A stretch of DNA of 64,000 bases from positions 150,533-214,532 of the forward strand of contig NZ_MLHN01000008.1 of the NCBI RefSeq assembly GCF_001999285.1, read 5' to 3'. This document shows, piece by piece, positions 1 to 5,225 of the stretch; the first letter of the stretch is position 1, and every line of letters starts with the position of its first letter. Position numbers and translations under genes: made by a program. Source of the stretch: Rodentibacter genomosp. 1. GTDB lineage: Bacteria; Pseudomonadota; Gammaproteobacteria; Enterobacterales; Pasteurellaceae. Under the pieces are notes generated by a model that was given only the letters and a program-made list of their open reading frames with translations, was not told the origin of the DNA and ran no database searches.

Positions 1-452
1 TTCGCCAGCGCATTAAATAACTTTCCACCCGCCTTTAACCGTTCGACTAAATCCGCCATTTCCGACCGCATTTTCAGCTTGTGGTGGAAATCATCGGGGT
101 AAAGTTCAAAACATCGCTTGTTACTCTCTGAAATTAGCCTAAATTGCCGTGTAATTTGAGCGTAGGCGAACGCTAGGGGGTTAAGTGATAATTTCCCTTT
201 GTATTTCCCTTTAATCGCTCCTTGCGTTTCCTGTTGCGTTTTTGGGGTTTCCTCAATTTGAGGAGACCGATCCAAATTTGGATCGGTGTTATTTCCAACT
301 TCCTCAATTTCCACCCGCTCCACGTTGCGATAGCTAAAATCATCTCTGTTTGATTCAACGTAGGCTTTGATTTCTTCTGCCCGTGCAAGGGCGACGCCTT
401 CCGCACAAATAAACGTGCGCCCGTCTTGATAGTGTAGGGTGACGTTATTCAT
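1..452 (-). CDS. Hypothetical protein of the integrated element (C-terminus off the left edge)
   Basis: The frame is open from ATG at 452 to the window edge (150 codons, no stop). The ATG overlaps the end of the preceding gene by 8 bp, so translation is probably coupled. The N-terminal 45 residues look like a compact fold (begins MNNVTLHYQDG). A charged linker of about 40 residues rich in Glu, Gln, Thr and Asn follows, then a second segment with KLSLNPLAFAYAQ and a helical tail. I do not recognise the family. A second leftward frame at 173-406 in the same stretch is basic and low in complexity and is probably a shadow. Confidence 0.6.
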   Translation of the reverse strand, partial: MNNVTLHYQDGRTFICAEGVALARAEEIKAYVESNRDDFSYRNVERVEIEEVGNNTDPNLDRSPQIEETPKTQQETQGAIKGKYKGKLSLNPLAFAYAQITRQFRLISESNKRCFELYPDDFHHKLKMRSEMADLVERLKAGGKLFNALA

Positions 453-783
453 TGCCTTTGCCTCCCTTCATATTGCTAAGGTGAAATTCTGCATTGCCTG
501 CGCTATCTCGTAACACATTGAGGAGATAAGCGTTCGCTTGGATTAATCCGCCTAATTGTCTCACGGTGGCATTGTTTAAGGCTTGGTCGTTGAAATTCTG
601 CTCTTTCTCATCAGCAAAAATGCCTAAGTGTTCCATCATCTTGCCTACGGCAAATAACCCATATTCAATTGATTCGCAAAGATATTCGCTTTCATTGCGG
701 ATGGCCTCTAGGGTTTCTTTGGTGGTCTCGTCACTATCGACTTTTTCAAATAAAATGTTTTGAATAGCGTTATATTTAAGCAT
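445..783 (-). CDS. Small acidic hypothetical protein of the element
   Basis: 112 residues, acidic, mostly predicted helix, with no signal peptide or membrane segment. The start codon lies within the last codons of the Icd-like gene upstream (8-bp overlap), and the stop overlaps the next gene by 8 bp, so the three genes form one tightly coupled translational unit behind the first C4-like RNA module. No catalytic motif is visible. The family is not recognised; similar small proteins are common in Pasteurellaceae prophage islands. Confidence 0.65.
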   Translation of the reverse strand: MLKYNAIQNILFEKVDSDETTKETLEAIRNESEYLCESIEYGLFAVGKMMEHLGIFADEKEQNFNDQALNNATVRQLGGLIQANAYLLNVLRDSAGNAEFHLSNMKGGKGNE

Positions 784-949
784 TGTTCACCTCCGAAAAA
801 GTGCGGTTAATTCTCGCCACGGTTGCGATATGGCGAAAATCGGCAGATAAGCTCAAGCGTGCTTGTTCTTCGGTGATGGAATAAAGAGAAATTACGCATA
901 AATTAAAATGCGCCTGTGTGCGATTCACACATAGAAATTTGAATAGCAT
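776..949 (-). CDS. Icd-like / Ash-like small protein, copy 1
   Basis: 57 residues starting MLFKFLCVNR and ending NRTFSEVNNA. It resembles proteins annotated as host cell division inhibitor Icd-like: a short beta-rich N-terminus followed by an S-x-x-QAR-like helix (EEQARLSLSADFR). Phage P1 Icd blocks cell division and is controlled by the C4 antisense RNA; this gene has the same context. I chose the ATG at 949 because its Shine-Dalgarno region (AAGGA at 956-960) overlaps the candidate C4 target segment at 960-1000. A longer frame up to 1087 would translate the antisense RNA itself. The C-terminal codons contain a DNA uptake sequence. Function as a division inhibitor is inferred from family naming and context. 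Confidence 0.6.
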   Translation of the reverse strand: MLFKFLCVNRTQAHFNLCVISLYSITEEQARLSLSADFRHIATVARINRTFSEVNNA

Positions 950-959
950 TTTGGATAGT

Positions 960-1000
960 CCTTGTATTAATTTTTTAGGAACTACCGCTAGACTTCCTAC
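960..1000 (-). promoter_or_regulatory. Target segment C of antisense module 1
   Basis: On the minus strand this segment holds GTAGGAAG (993-1000) and ATACAAGG (960-967), repeating the two blocks of segment A at 1188-1211. Both are complementary to segment B inside the folded RNA at 1009-1085. The distal block contains the AAGG used as ribosome binding site of the Icd-like gene. CTACCGC/GCGGTAG arms flank the proximal block and can form a competing hairpin. This is what the flanking target sites look like in P4 CI and P1 C4 systems. Confidence 0.6.
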
Positions 1001-1008
1001 GGTCGGGC

Positions 1009-1085
1009 GGTAGAACGTAACAGGGTAGGAAACTGCCATACAAGGAAGACAGCCAACCGCTAAGGGTTGCCTATTACGCACTACC
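1009..1085 (-). ncRNA. C4-type antisense RNA candidate, module 1 (77 nt)
   Basis: A 16-bp closing stem (1070-1085 with 1009-1024, two G-U pairs and one mismatch) encloses exactly 77 nt. Inside are a small hairpin (CAACC/GGTTG) and a second hairpin (CTG/CAG) that presents CCTTGTAT in its loop. Segment B (1025-1045) contains CCTTGTAT and TTCCTAC, perfectly complementary to the paired blocks of segment A (1188-1211) and segment C (960-1000). Size, fold and two flanking targets match the C4 RNA of phages P1/P7 (about 77 nt) and CI RNA of P4. It lies between a promoter and an Icd-like gene. Expression and processing are inferred. Confidence 0.7.
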
Positions 1086-1153
1086 ATTGAAAAATGATCG
1101 GTTTTTGATTATGTAAAACAAAACCCGCCATTATTTGAGGTGTGCGAGTGTTA

Positions 1154-1187
1154 CGCATAAAAAAACACGCTTTGGGCGTGCTATGCG
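1154..1187 (-). terminator. Attenuator-like hairpin, module 1
   Basis: On the minus strand the inner stem GCACGC/GCGTGT has a 5-base loop and is followed by seven Ts, as in an intrinsic terminator; outer arms CGCATA/TATGCG extend it. It begins directly after target segment A (1188-1211) and about 50 nt from the predicted start site, so a short terminated transcript is expected unless RNA polymerase reads through. The same hairpin recurs at 1960-1993. Confidence 0.6.
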
Positions 1188-1211
1188 CCTTGTATAAATT
1201 CAGCTTCCTAC
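1188..1211 (-). promoter_or_regulatory. Target segment A of antisense module 1
   Basis: Reads GTAGGAAG...ATACAAGG on the minus strand, the same two blocks as in segment C, and is complementary to segment B of the downstream 77-nt RNA. Its position in the leader, abutting the attenuator hairpin, matches seqA of phage P4. Confidence 0.6.
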
Positions 1212-1243
1212 GGCTGGCAATCTCTTTTTCAGACTGCCTTTTT

Positions 1244-1272
1244 ACTCTATGCCTATCGTGGGAAAGTGTCAA
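1244..1272 (-). promoter_or_regulatory. Promoter of antisense module 1
   Basis: A perfect -35 box TTGACA (1267-1272) is followed after 17 bp by TAGAGT (1244-1249). Transcription would start near 1237 and enter segment A and the attenuator hairpin. Confidence 0.6.
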
Positions 1273-1295
1273 GCGGTAAATTTATGAATTTAGGT

Positions 1296-1460
1296 TTAGT
1301 TGTTTTTTAACGTTAAGATAAAATCCGATAATGCTTTTAGAAAATCGGGTGATAACCATAGAAAAAAAGCTATAGCAACGCCCACGCCACAAGACTTAAA
1401 AAAGAATTTTAAGCCTGCGGATATTTCTAATCCTGCTTTATCTGCGCCGTTTTCACTCAT
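1296..1460 (-). CDS. Small single-span membrane protein, copy 1
   Basis: 54 residues from the ATG at 1460, which has a GGGGGA ribosome binding site (a GTG start 18 bp further up is less likely). The polar N-terminus begins MSENGADKAG, followed by one hydrophobic span (roughly residues 22-42) and a short tail. A paralogue with the same MSE-GADK start and layout lies at 4663-4812. The role is unknown; such proteins in phage-like elements can be holin-like or exclusion proteins, but nothing here decides that. Confidence 0.6.
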   Translation of the reverse strand: MSENGADKAGLEISAGLKFFFKSCGVGVAIAFFLWLSPDFLKALSDFILTLKNN

Positions 1461-1483
1461 ATTTCCCCCTATACTCACTGTTG

Positions 1484-1600
1484 TTAATAAGTTGCTAATA
1501 AATCTACAATGCTATAAGCCTGCCATAGGGTATTGGTTGCATTTTTTAAATGCGCTTGAGCTTTGTCGTCTAAGGTGTATGAGGTGGTAGCTTTAGGCAT
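1484..1600 (-). CDS. Short ORF coupled to Icd-like copy 2
   Basis: 38 residues (starts MPKATTSYTLDDKAQ, ends DLLATY). Its ATG is embedded in the last codons of the Icd-like gene at 1593-1778, exactly the arrangement seen between Icd-like copy 1 and the 112-residue gene at 445-783. It is soluble and helical, with no known motif. It may be a real small protein or the remnant of a longer coupled gene. Confidence 0.4.
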   Translation of the reverse strand: MPKATTSYTLDDKAQAHLKNATNTLWQAYSIVDLLATY

Positions 1601-1778
1601 AGCTCACCTCCGAAAAAGTGCGGTCATTTTTAAGGTTGATTTTGCTGGCAAGAACAAGCACAAATTCACGGGCTAAAATGGCTCGGGCTTGTAATTCGCT
1701 GTCAGCATTAATGCGGATTTTTTGGATATGATTGGTTAAATCGGTGCGACGTATAGCCGCAAAAATGAATTGGTACAT
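1593..1778 (-). CDS. Icd-like / Ash-like small protein, copy 2
   Basis: 61 residues starting MYQFIFAAIRRTDL and ending RTFSEVSYA. The motif pattern (FIFAA-R-D, then IxxxADSExQARxxLAxxFVL) is that of proteins annotated host cell division inhibitor Icd-like. The ATG at 1778 has GGAG 8 bases upstream, and that GGAG lies in a 7-bp stem (1783-1789 with 1808-1814), so translation is likely masked by RNA structure. An in-frame ATG at 2114 would extend the frame through the antisense RNA and is rejected as the main start. The downstream 38-residue ORF overlaps it. Division inhibition is inferred from the family name, not seen. Confidence 0.65.
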   Translation of the reverse strand: MYQFIFAAIRRTDLTNHIQKIRINADSELQARAILAREFVLVLASKINLKNDRTFSEVSYA

Positions 1779-1782
1779 TTGT

Positions 1783-1846
1783 GTAACTCCAGTGAATCGT
1801 TTTTCAAGAGTTACCGCTTTAAGTTTCGAGGCTTTTTGGCGGTAAC
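1783..1846 (-). promoter_or_regulatory. Target segment C and RBS-masking switch of module 2
   Basis: AGCCTCGAAACT (1822-1833) and TCACTGG (1789-1795) repeat the blocks of segment A (1994-2023) and are complementary to segment B of the 77-nt RNA. The strand GCGGTAACTC (1808-1817) can pair either upstream with GTTACCGC (1839-1846) or downstream with GAGTTAC (1783-1789), which covers the GGAG ribosome binding site of the Icd-like gene. The two pairings exclude each other, so this looks like a translational switch. Confidence 0.6.
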
Positions 1847-1917
1847 GTGTAACGGGCTCGAAAACTGCGATCACTGGAACACAGCAAAGGGCGAAACCTT
1901 TCCCGCTACACGCTACC
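1841..1917 (-). ncRNA. C4-type antisense RNA candidate, module 2 (77 nt)
   Basis: A 16-bp closing stem (1902-1917 with 1841-1856, only two G-U pairs) encloses 77 nt, the same size as module 1 and as phage P1 C4 RNA. Inside is a small hairpin (AAAGG/CCTTT), then a loop region with CCAGTGA and TTTCGAG (segment B, 1855-1877). CCAGTGA is complementary to TCACTGG at 1994-2000 and 1789-1795. TTTCGAG is complementary to CTCGAAA at 2013-2019 and 1823-1829. The pairing sequence differs fully from module 1, so specificity should differ. Confidence 0.72.
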
Positions 1918-1959
1918 ATAGATAGACGCGCTAGGCGTTCTTTAGGTGTGTGTAAACCA

Positions 1960-1993
1960 CGCATAAAAAAACACGCTTTCGGCGTGCTATGCG
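1960..1993 (-). terminator. Attenuator-like hairpin, module 2
   Basis: The same structure as at 1154-1187: stem GCACGC/GCGTGT with loop CGAAA, then seven Ts and outer arms CGCATA/TATGCG. It abuts segment A (1994-2023). The long frame running through it would read TPKACFFMR at this point, a string often seen in predicted proteins from such loci, most likely because the RNA structure is conserved. Confidence 0.62.
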
Positions 1994-2023
1994 CCAGTGA
2001 TAGATTATTCGAGTTTCGAGGCT
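1994..2023 (-). promoter_or_regulatory. Target segment A of antisense module 2
   Basis: Contains AGCCTCGAAACT (2012-2023) and TCACTGG (1994-2000) on the minus strand, repeated in the same order in segment C and complementary to segment B at 1855-1877. It sits between the promoter and the attenuator hairpin. Confidence 0.62.
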
Positions 2024-2054
2024 CGACCTTTAACTTTTTCTTAAAGGCAGAAAA

Positions 2055-2084
2055 ATCATAATGAATTTGACCGCACTTTGTAAA
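2055..2084 (-). promoter_or_regulatory. Promoter of antisense module 2
   Basis: TTTACA (2079-2084), an 18-bp spacer and TATGAT (2055-2060) on the minus strand. The spacer contains a DNA uptake sequence. Start of transcription near 2048 would place segment A and the hairpin in the leader. Confidence 0.5.
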
Positions 2085-2113
2085 GCAGTTTTTGTTGGAT
2101 TTTTCAAAAGTCA

Positions 2114-2302
2114 TTAGTTTGTCTCATAAATAATTAGGGTATTTTTGGTAATGGTAATCGATTGATAACGTTCAAAATCTAGCCCTTGTTGCCGCAAGCC
2201 TTTGAGGATTTTCGCCTTGTTGTCAAACCGGGCGATATTCTCTTGGTTGCCTGTGTGGGTTGTACCGATTACGTCATAAATAGGTTTGTGCTTGCGTTTC
2301 AT
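2114..2302 (-). CDS. Small hypothetical protein
   Basis: 62 residues, basic N-terminus (MKRKHKPIYDV), no membrane span. It follows the 23-residue membrane peptide gene by 6 bp and ends just before antisense module 2, so it probably belongs to the antirepressor transcript. No known motif; family not recognised. Confidence 0.55.
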   Translation of the reverse strand: MKRKHKPIYDVIGTTHTGNQENIARFDNKAKILKGLRQQGLDFERYQSITITKNTLIIYETN

Positions 2303-2308
2303 TGGTGT

Positions 2309-2380
2309 TTATCCGGCAAAACTGAAAGCGATAATCAGAAAGCTGATAAACATTAAAAATTCGATGATTTCTTCTTTCAT
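2309..2380 (-). CDS. 23-residue hydrophobic membrane peptide
   Basis: ATG at 2380 follows GGAGACAG, a good ribosome binding site. The peptide begins MKEEIIEF, then is hydrophobic through to the end (FLMFISFLIIAFSF, then AG), so it would form one membrane span with an acidic N-terminal side. It is too short for usual gene finders. Its length and shape fit small phage membrane peptides or toxin peptides of type I systems; no antisense RNA was identified opposite it. Function unknown. Confidence 0.45.
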   Translation of the reverse strand: MKEEIIEFLMFISFLIIAFSFAG

Positions 2381-2450
2381 TCTGTCTCCAATCTGTTCCC
2401 TATTATTTCGGGAGTGGTTTGTTTTAAATTCAAGAATTAGCCCATATATT

Positions 2451-2473
2451 CGCGCGCACGCACGCGCGCGTAC
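2451..2473. repeat. Alternating purine-pyrimidine CG/CA tract
   Basis: 23 bases alternate strictly pyrimidine-purine (CGCGCGCACGCACGCGCGCG, then TAC), inside an AT-rich element. The flanking CGCGCGC and GCGCGCG blocks are also self-complementary. It lies just downstream of the antirepressor gene. Such tracts can adopt Z-DNA or a strong hairpin; it may act as a terminator-like or insulating structure, though there is no U tract. Confidence 0.55.
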
Positions 2474-2484
2474 TGGTGAAGAAA

Positions 2485-3261
2485 TTATTTATTTTCTATG
2501 CTGCCCAATTTCTCAAAACGATTAGATAGCATTGATTGTAATTTAAATCGGCGTTCTTCAAAGTCGTGAATATCGCTATCTAGTAACATCTCATTTGCCC
2601 GTTCTAGATATTCCAATCGTTCAAGCTGGTTTGCATTTAGGTGTTCCCGCACATCGCCTTGAATATTTCGCTCGGCTTTGAATTGTTTCACGCTCTGCTT
2701 TAATACAATGCCTGTTAGCATATTGATTTCGTTGATATAGTGATTTCTTGCGGTTAGCTTGCCTTGCCGTGCTCTCATTCGTTCAAGGGCGTTATTCATT
2801 GATTTAAACGGGGATTTCGCTAGTTCTCGGCTTTGTTTCCAGCGGGCTAATTCTTGTTGATGAATATCCGGTGCTATTTCACTTAATCGTTTTTCACAGG
2901 CGATAAAATAACGCCTTGCTCGTTTACCTTGATGGGTTTTATCCACCATAGAAATTTCTTTTGCCATATCAAGCGAGATTTTGTACTCAATGGGCTTACG
3001 TCCTCGTTCATTTTTTTTACTCAAATTTGAGTAAAATAAATTAGGTGATTTTGATTTTTTGCTTGATAGATTTATCACGCAAAAATCTTCATTTTCGATA
3101 AAGCCATATTCATCAACCAAACGTTTAAACCAATCATTAAAACGGGTTTTATTTTCTAAAAATCCGTGTAAAGTTCTTGCGTCAACGTGATAGGTCGTGA
3201 TGCCTTTGTAGGTGGTTTCCTCAATGGGTAAAAGTGCGGTGATTTCGGTTTTAGTGTTCAT
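2485..3261 (-). CDS. AntA/AntB-type phage antirepressor
   Basis: 258 residues. Residues about 20-110 match the AntA/AntB antirepressor domain: TYHVDARTLHGFL, then a W-F motif (FNDWFKRLVDEYGF) and EYKISLDMAKEISMVDKTHQGKRARRYFI. The C-terminal half is helical and charged and probably a partner-binding or DNA-binding tail. Antirepressors bind and inactivate phage repressors and so trigger induction; in phage P1 the antirepressor operon is controlled by C4 RNA. Here the gene is upstream of, not downstream from, the C4-like modules. It overlaps the preceding gene by 11 bp. Confidence 0.8.
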   Translation of the reverse strand: MNTKTEITALLPIEETTYKGITTYHVDARTLHGFLENKTRFNDWFKRLVDEYGFIENEDFCVINLSSKKSKSPNLFYSNLSKKNERGRKPIEYKISLDMAKEISMVDKTHQGKRARRYFIACEKRLSEIAPDIHQQELARWKQSRELAKSPFKSMNNALERMRARQGKLTARNHYINEINMLTGIVLKQSVKQFKAERNIQGDVREHLNANQLERLEYLERANEMLLDSDIHDFEERRFKLQSMLSNRFEKLGSIENK

Positions 3262-3544
3262 CTGTCATTTCTCCTTGCCGTTGTTCCATTCGTTTTAGCT
3301 GTTTTTTCAAGGCGTAAAGCTGGGTTTCTAAGGTTTCATGCTCTCGGCCCAATTTTCGCCACGGCTCTAATTCACTCTCTAAGCTGTGTATTTTGAGTTT
3401 TATTACGTCCACCACCTCATCTAAGGGATAAGGCTCAAAGTCGCTGTATAGGCTTAAAAACGTGAATATCGTTGATGATTTTCGGTAGTGGTCGATTGCT
3501 TGTTTCAGCAGTAAATCATTGTGTTTTGCAATGGTGCATTTCAT
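3251..3544 (-). CDS. Hypothetical coiled-coil-like protein
   Basis: 97 residues. The second half (ESELEPWRKLGREHETLETQL onward) is strongly helical with heptad-like leucines. The end overlaps the antirepressor start, so the two are co-translated. The ATG at 3544 follows AAGGAT. No known domain; family not recognised. Confidence 0.6.
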   Translation of the reverse strand: MKCTIAKHNDLLLKQAIDHYRKSSTIFTFLSLYSDFEPYPLDEVVDVIKLKIHSLESELEPWRKLGREHETLETQLYALKKQLKRMEQRQGEMTDEH

Positions 3545-3576
3545 TTTTTATCCTTAAAAAGTCAGCTTTTATTGGG

Positions 3577-3669
3577 GGATCTTCCTTAAAAAAACGTTGA
3601 TTTGCGGATCGTTTTGGTATCAATTACGGATCGCTTCTTGGGGTTTTCTTAGTGTTTTCAGAGTGGATC
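3577..3669. repeat. Four GGATC repeats in a regulatory gap
   Basis: GGATC occurs at 3577, 3606, 3628 and 3665 in the 130-bp gap upstream of the antirepressor unit, spaced 29, 22 and 37 bp. On the minus strand a TTGATA-like -35 lies between two copies. They could be operator half-sites, but the motif is short. Confidence 0.3.
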
Positions 3670-3674
3670 TTTAT

Positions 3675-4070
3675 TTACCTTTTCCCCCGTAAAGCACGCC
3701 GCATTTTCTTACTCACTCGGCTTAGTAACTGTTGGTGTAATGCCTTAATCTCTGCCAGTGGGTCATAGTGTTGTGAGCGTTCATTTTGAAAAAACTTTCG
3801 CGCCTCATCAGTCATTAAATCCGTTCTTACTGTGGGTTTTCTGTAACGTGGCAATCTTTCCCGACGTGATAGCATTTCTGCCTTCTCAAACTCGATTAAA
3901 GCCTGTGTGCGGTAGTCGTTAAACAATTCACTGGCTTTGGCTCGTAACGTGTGAGGTTTCATTCTTGCCGCACGCTCTTCACCTAAAACCGACTTTAAAG
4001 CGTGAGTAGCATTGCCAATTCGTGCATAGGTTTTCGCAAAGTCTTTCCGTATGGCTTGCCCGTAACTCAT
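3675..4070 (-). CDS. Basic hypothetical protein
   Basis: 131 residues, highly basic (ends KKMRRALRGKR), mostly helical with a charged middle (ERLPRYRKPTVRTD). Basic small proteins in this position in satellite elements may bind nucleic acid; no motif proves it. It starts 4 bp after the stop of the gene at 4075-4305. Confidence 0.6.
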   Translation of the reverse strand: MSYGQAIRKDFAKTYARIGNATHALKSVLGEERAARMKPHTLRAKASELFNDYRTQALIEFEKAEMLSRRERLPRYRKPTVRTDLMTDEARKFFQNERSQHYDPLAEIKALHQQLLSRVSKKMRRALRGKR

Positions 4071-4074
4071 TGCC

Positions 4075-4305
4075 CTAAACCCCTCTTAACTGCTCTTGAG
4101 CAATTTCAATCAGGCGATCTACATTGCCTAAGTGCCGGTGGATAGTTGCCCACATTTCCTTGTCTGTAATGTCGCTTTTTAGCGGTGCGCCTTTCGCCAT
4201 ATTGTCGGCAATGGAAATAATCCGTTCTAAATATTCCCTCGCTTGTTGCAATGTTGGTTTTTCTTGGCTGTCATTTTCTTGAGTGCTGTTTACTTGTTCG
4301 GTCAT
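4075..4305 (-). CDS. Small acidic hypothetical protein
   Basis: 76 residues, helical (LQQAREYLERIISIADNMAKGAP...LGNVDRLIEIAQEQL). It overlaps the upstream gene by 4 bp (ATGA), indicating translational coupling. No signal, membrane span or known motif. Confidence 0.6.
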   Translation of the reverse strand: MTEQVNSTQENDSQEKPTLQQAREYLERIISIADNMAKGAPLKSDITDKEMWATIHRHLGNVDRLIEIAQEQLRGV

Positions 4306-4622
4306 TTGGTTAAATCTCCCTTAACGTCCACCAACGGCAAATAAACTAATTCACCTCGTTTTTTATTGCTGGTGGTCAGTCTTTCAAATTCTTGGCGTAA
4401 GGTTTGAATATCCATTAAGGCAAGATTTGCCATCTCATTAATCAGGTCAAACACTTCATTCGGCTGCATCGGTGTTTTTGTGCCGTCAGGGTTAAGAGTT
4501 GATGCCTTGCCGGTAACGGCTGAACTTGAAAATGCCTCAATACGGCCAATCATCTCTTCAATGCCCGCCAGTGTTGCACTGTGTTGTTTTTTCTCTTGGG
4601 TTGGTGTCATTGCATTGTTCAT
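4302..4622 (-). CDS. Hypothetical helical protein
   Basis: 106 residues with two helical blocks (IEEMIGRIEAFSS and NEVFDLINEMANLALMDIQTLRQEFERL). It is coupled to the next gene by a 4-bp overlap. There are several possible starts at the N-terminus (MNNAM); the second Met, 12 bp in, is equally possible. Family not recognised. Confidence 0.55.
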   Translation of the reverse strand: MNNAMTPTQEKKQHSATLAGIEEMIGRIEAFSSSAVTGKASTLNPDGTKTPMQPNEVFDLINEMANLALMDIQTLRQEFERLTTSNKKRGELVYLPLVDVKGDLTK

Positions 4623-4662
4623 TGTGAAAATCGCTCTATGCTCGTTAAATTAAGGATTTTGA

Positions 4663-4812
4663 TTAGCCTTTAATGGCTAAAATAAAATTGGCTAAATTGG
4701 GTAATTGCCACAAAATCAAAGCGACAAATCCGCCTGCGCCTAACATCAATAAAAAGCACTTAATCCCGCTTGAAATGTTTTCCCCGTATTTATCCGCTCC
4801 TTGTTCGCTCAT
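4663..4812 (-). CDS. Small single-span membrane protein, copy 2
   Basis: 49 residues from the ATG at 4812, preceded by AGGAGG, one of the strongest ribosome binding sites in the element; a longer upstream frame is rejected. Starts MSEQGADKYGENISSG, then one hydrophobic span (about residues 20-44). It is a paralogue of the protein at 1296-1460, which shares the MSE-GADK start and layout, so the element carries two diverged copies. Function unknown. Confidence 0.62.
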   Translation of the reverse strand: MSEQGADKYGENISSGIKCFLLMLGAGGFVALILWQLPNLANFILAIKG

Positions 4813-4949
4813 GCTTCCTCCTATGCTGATTTGTGTAAATAGATTGCTCACAAATGGAAATCTGATAGAATTTCGTCGTTGTTCCGCTTTTGGCGGTGTG
4901 ATTAGCCCTGAATCTTGGCTTGGTGTGATTCGGGGCTTTTTGTTTTGTC

Positions 4950-5216
4950 TCATTCGTGAAACTTCCCCTCTTTTTGGCTCACTTCGTTTTCGTGTAATAC
5001 ATAAACGCCTACTCGGTGAGTTAATCCACTTGAATCGGTTTCATCTCGGTAGAAGGTATCAATCACATAGCCTTTATCCCGTAGTTCCTTGATTCGTGCC
5101 GGAGGGTAATAAATCCCTTTGGCTCTTAATTCGTGGGTGCTATGTTCTTTCTTGCGTAAACACTGCAGAATAAAAAGCCGTTGTTCGTGGGTATCTGTCG
5201 TATTGATGGCTTCCAT
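4950..5216 (-). CDS. Winged-helix / helix-turn-helix protein
   Basis: 88 residues. Residues 10-75 fit the HTH_39-type winged helix: QRLFILQCLRKKEHSTHELR (helix 1 to recognition helix), then YYPPARIKELRDKGYVI and a beta wing (THRVGVYVLHE). Probably a DNA-binding regulator of the element. It ends 9 bp before the next possible translation region and follows alpA by 9 bp. Confidence 0.65.
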   Translation of the reverse strand: MEAINTTDTHEQRLFILQCLRKKEHSTHELRAKGIYYPPARIKELRDKGYVIDTFYRDETDSSGLTHRVGVYVLHENEVSQKEGKFHE

Positions 5217-5225
5217 AATGCCGCC

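Noticed and set aside
173..406. Leftward frame of 77 residues at the left edge
   Set aside because: Very basic, low-complexity translation inside the coupled gene at 1-452, which has the better start and overlap.
776..1087. 103-residue version of the first Icd-like gene
   Set aside because: Its GTG/ATG start lies in the closing stem of the 77-nt RNA and translation would run through the antisense segment; the ATG at 949 has the regulated binding site.
1081..1272. 63-residue frame upstream of the first Icd-like gene
   Set aside because: The TTG start is the -35 box TTGACA, and the frame crosses segment A and the terminator-like hairpin.
1593..2114. 173-residue version of the second Icd-like gene
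   Set aside because: It covers promoter, segment A, hairpin and the 77-nt RNA; only the last 61 residues look like the protein family.
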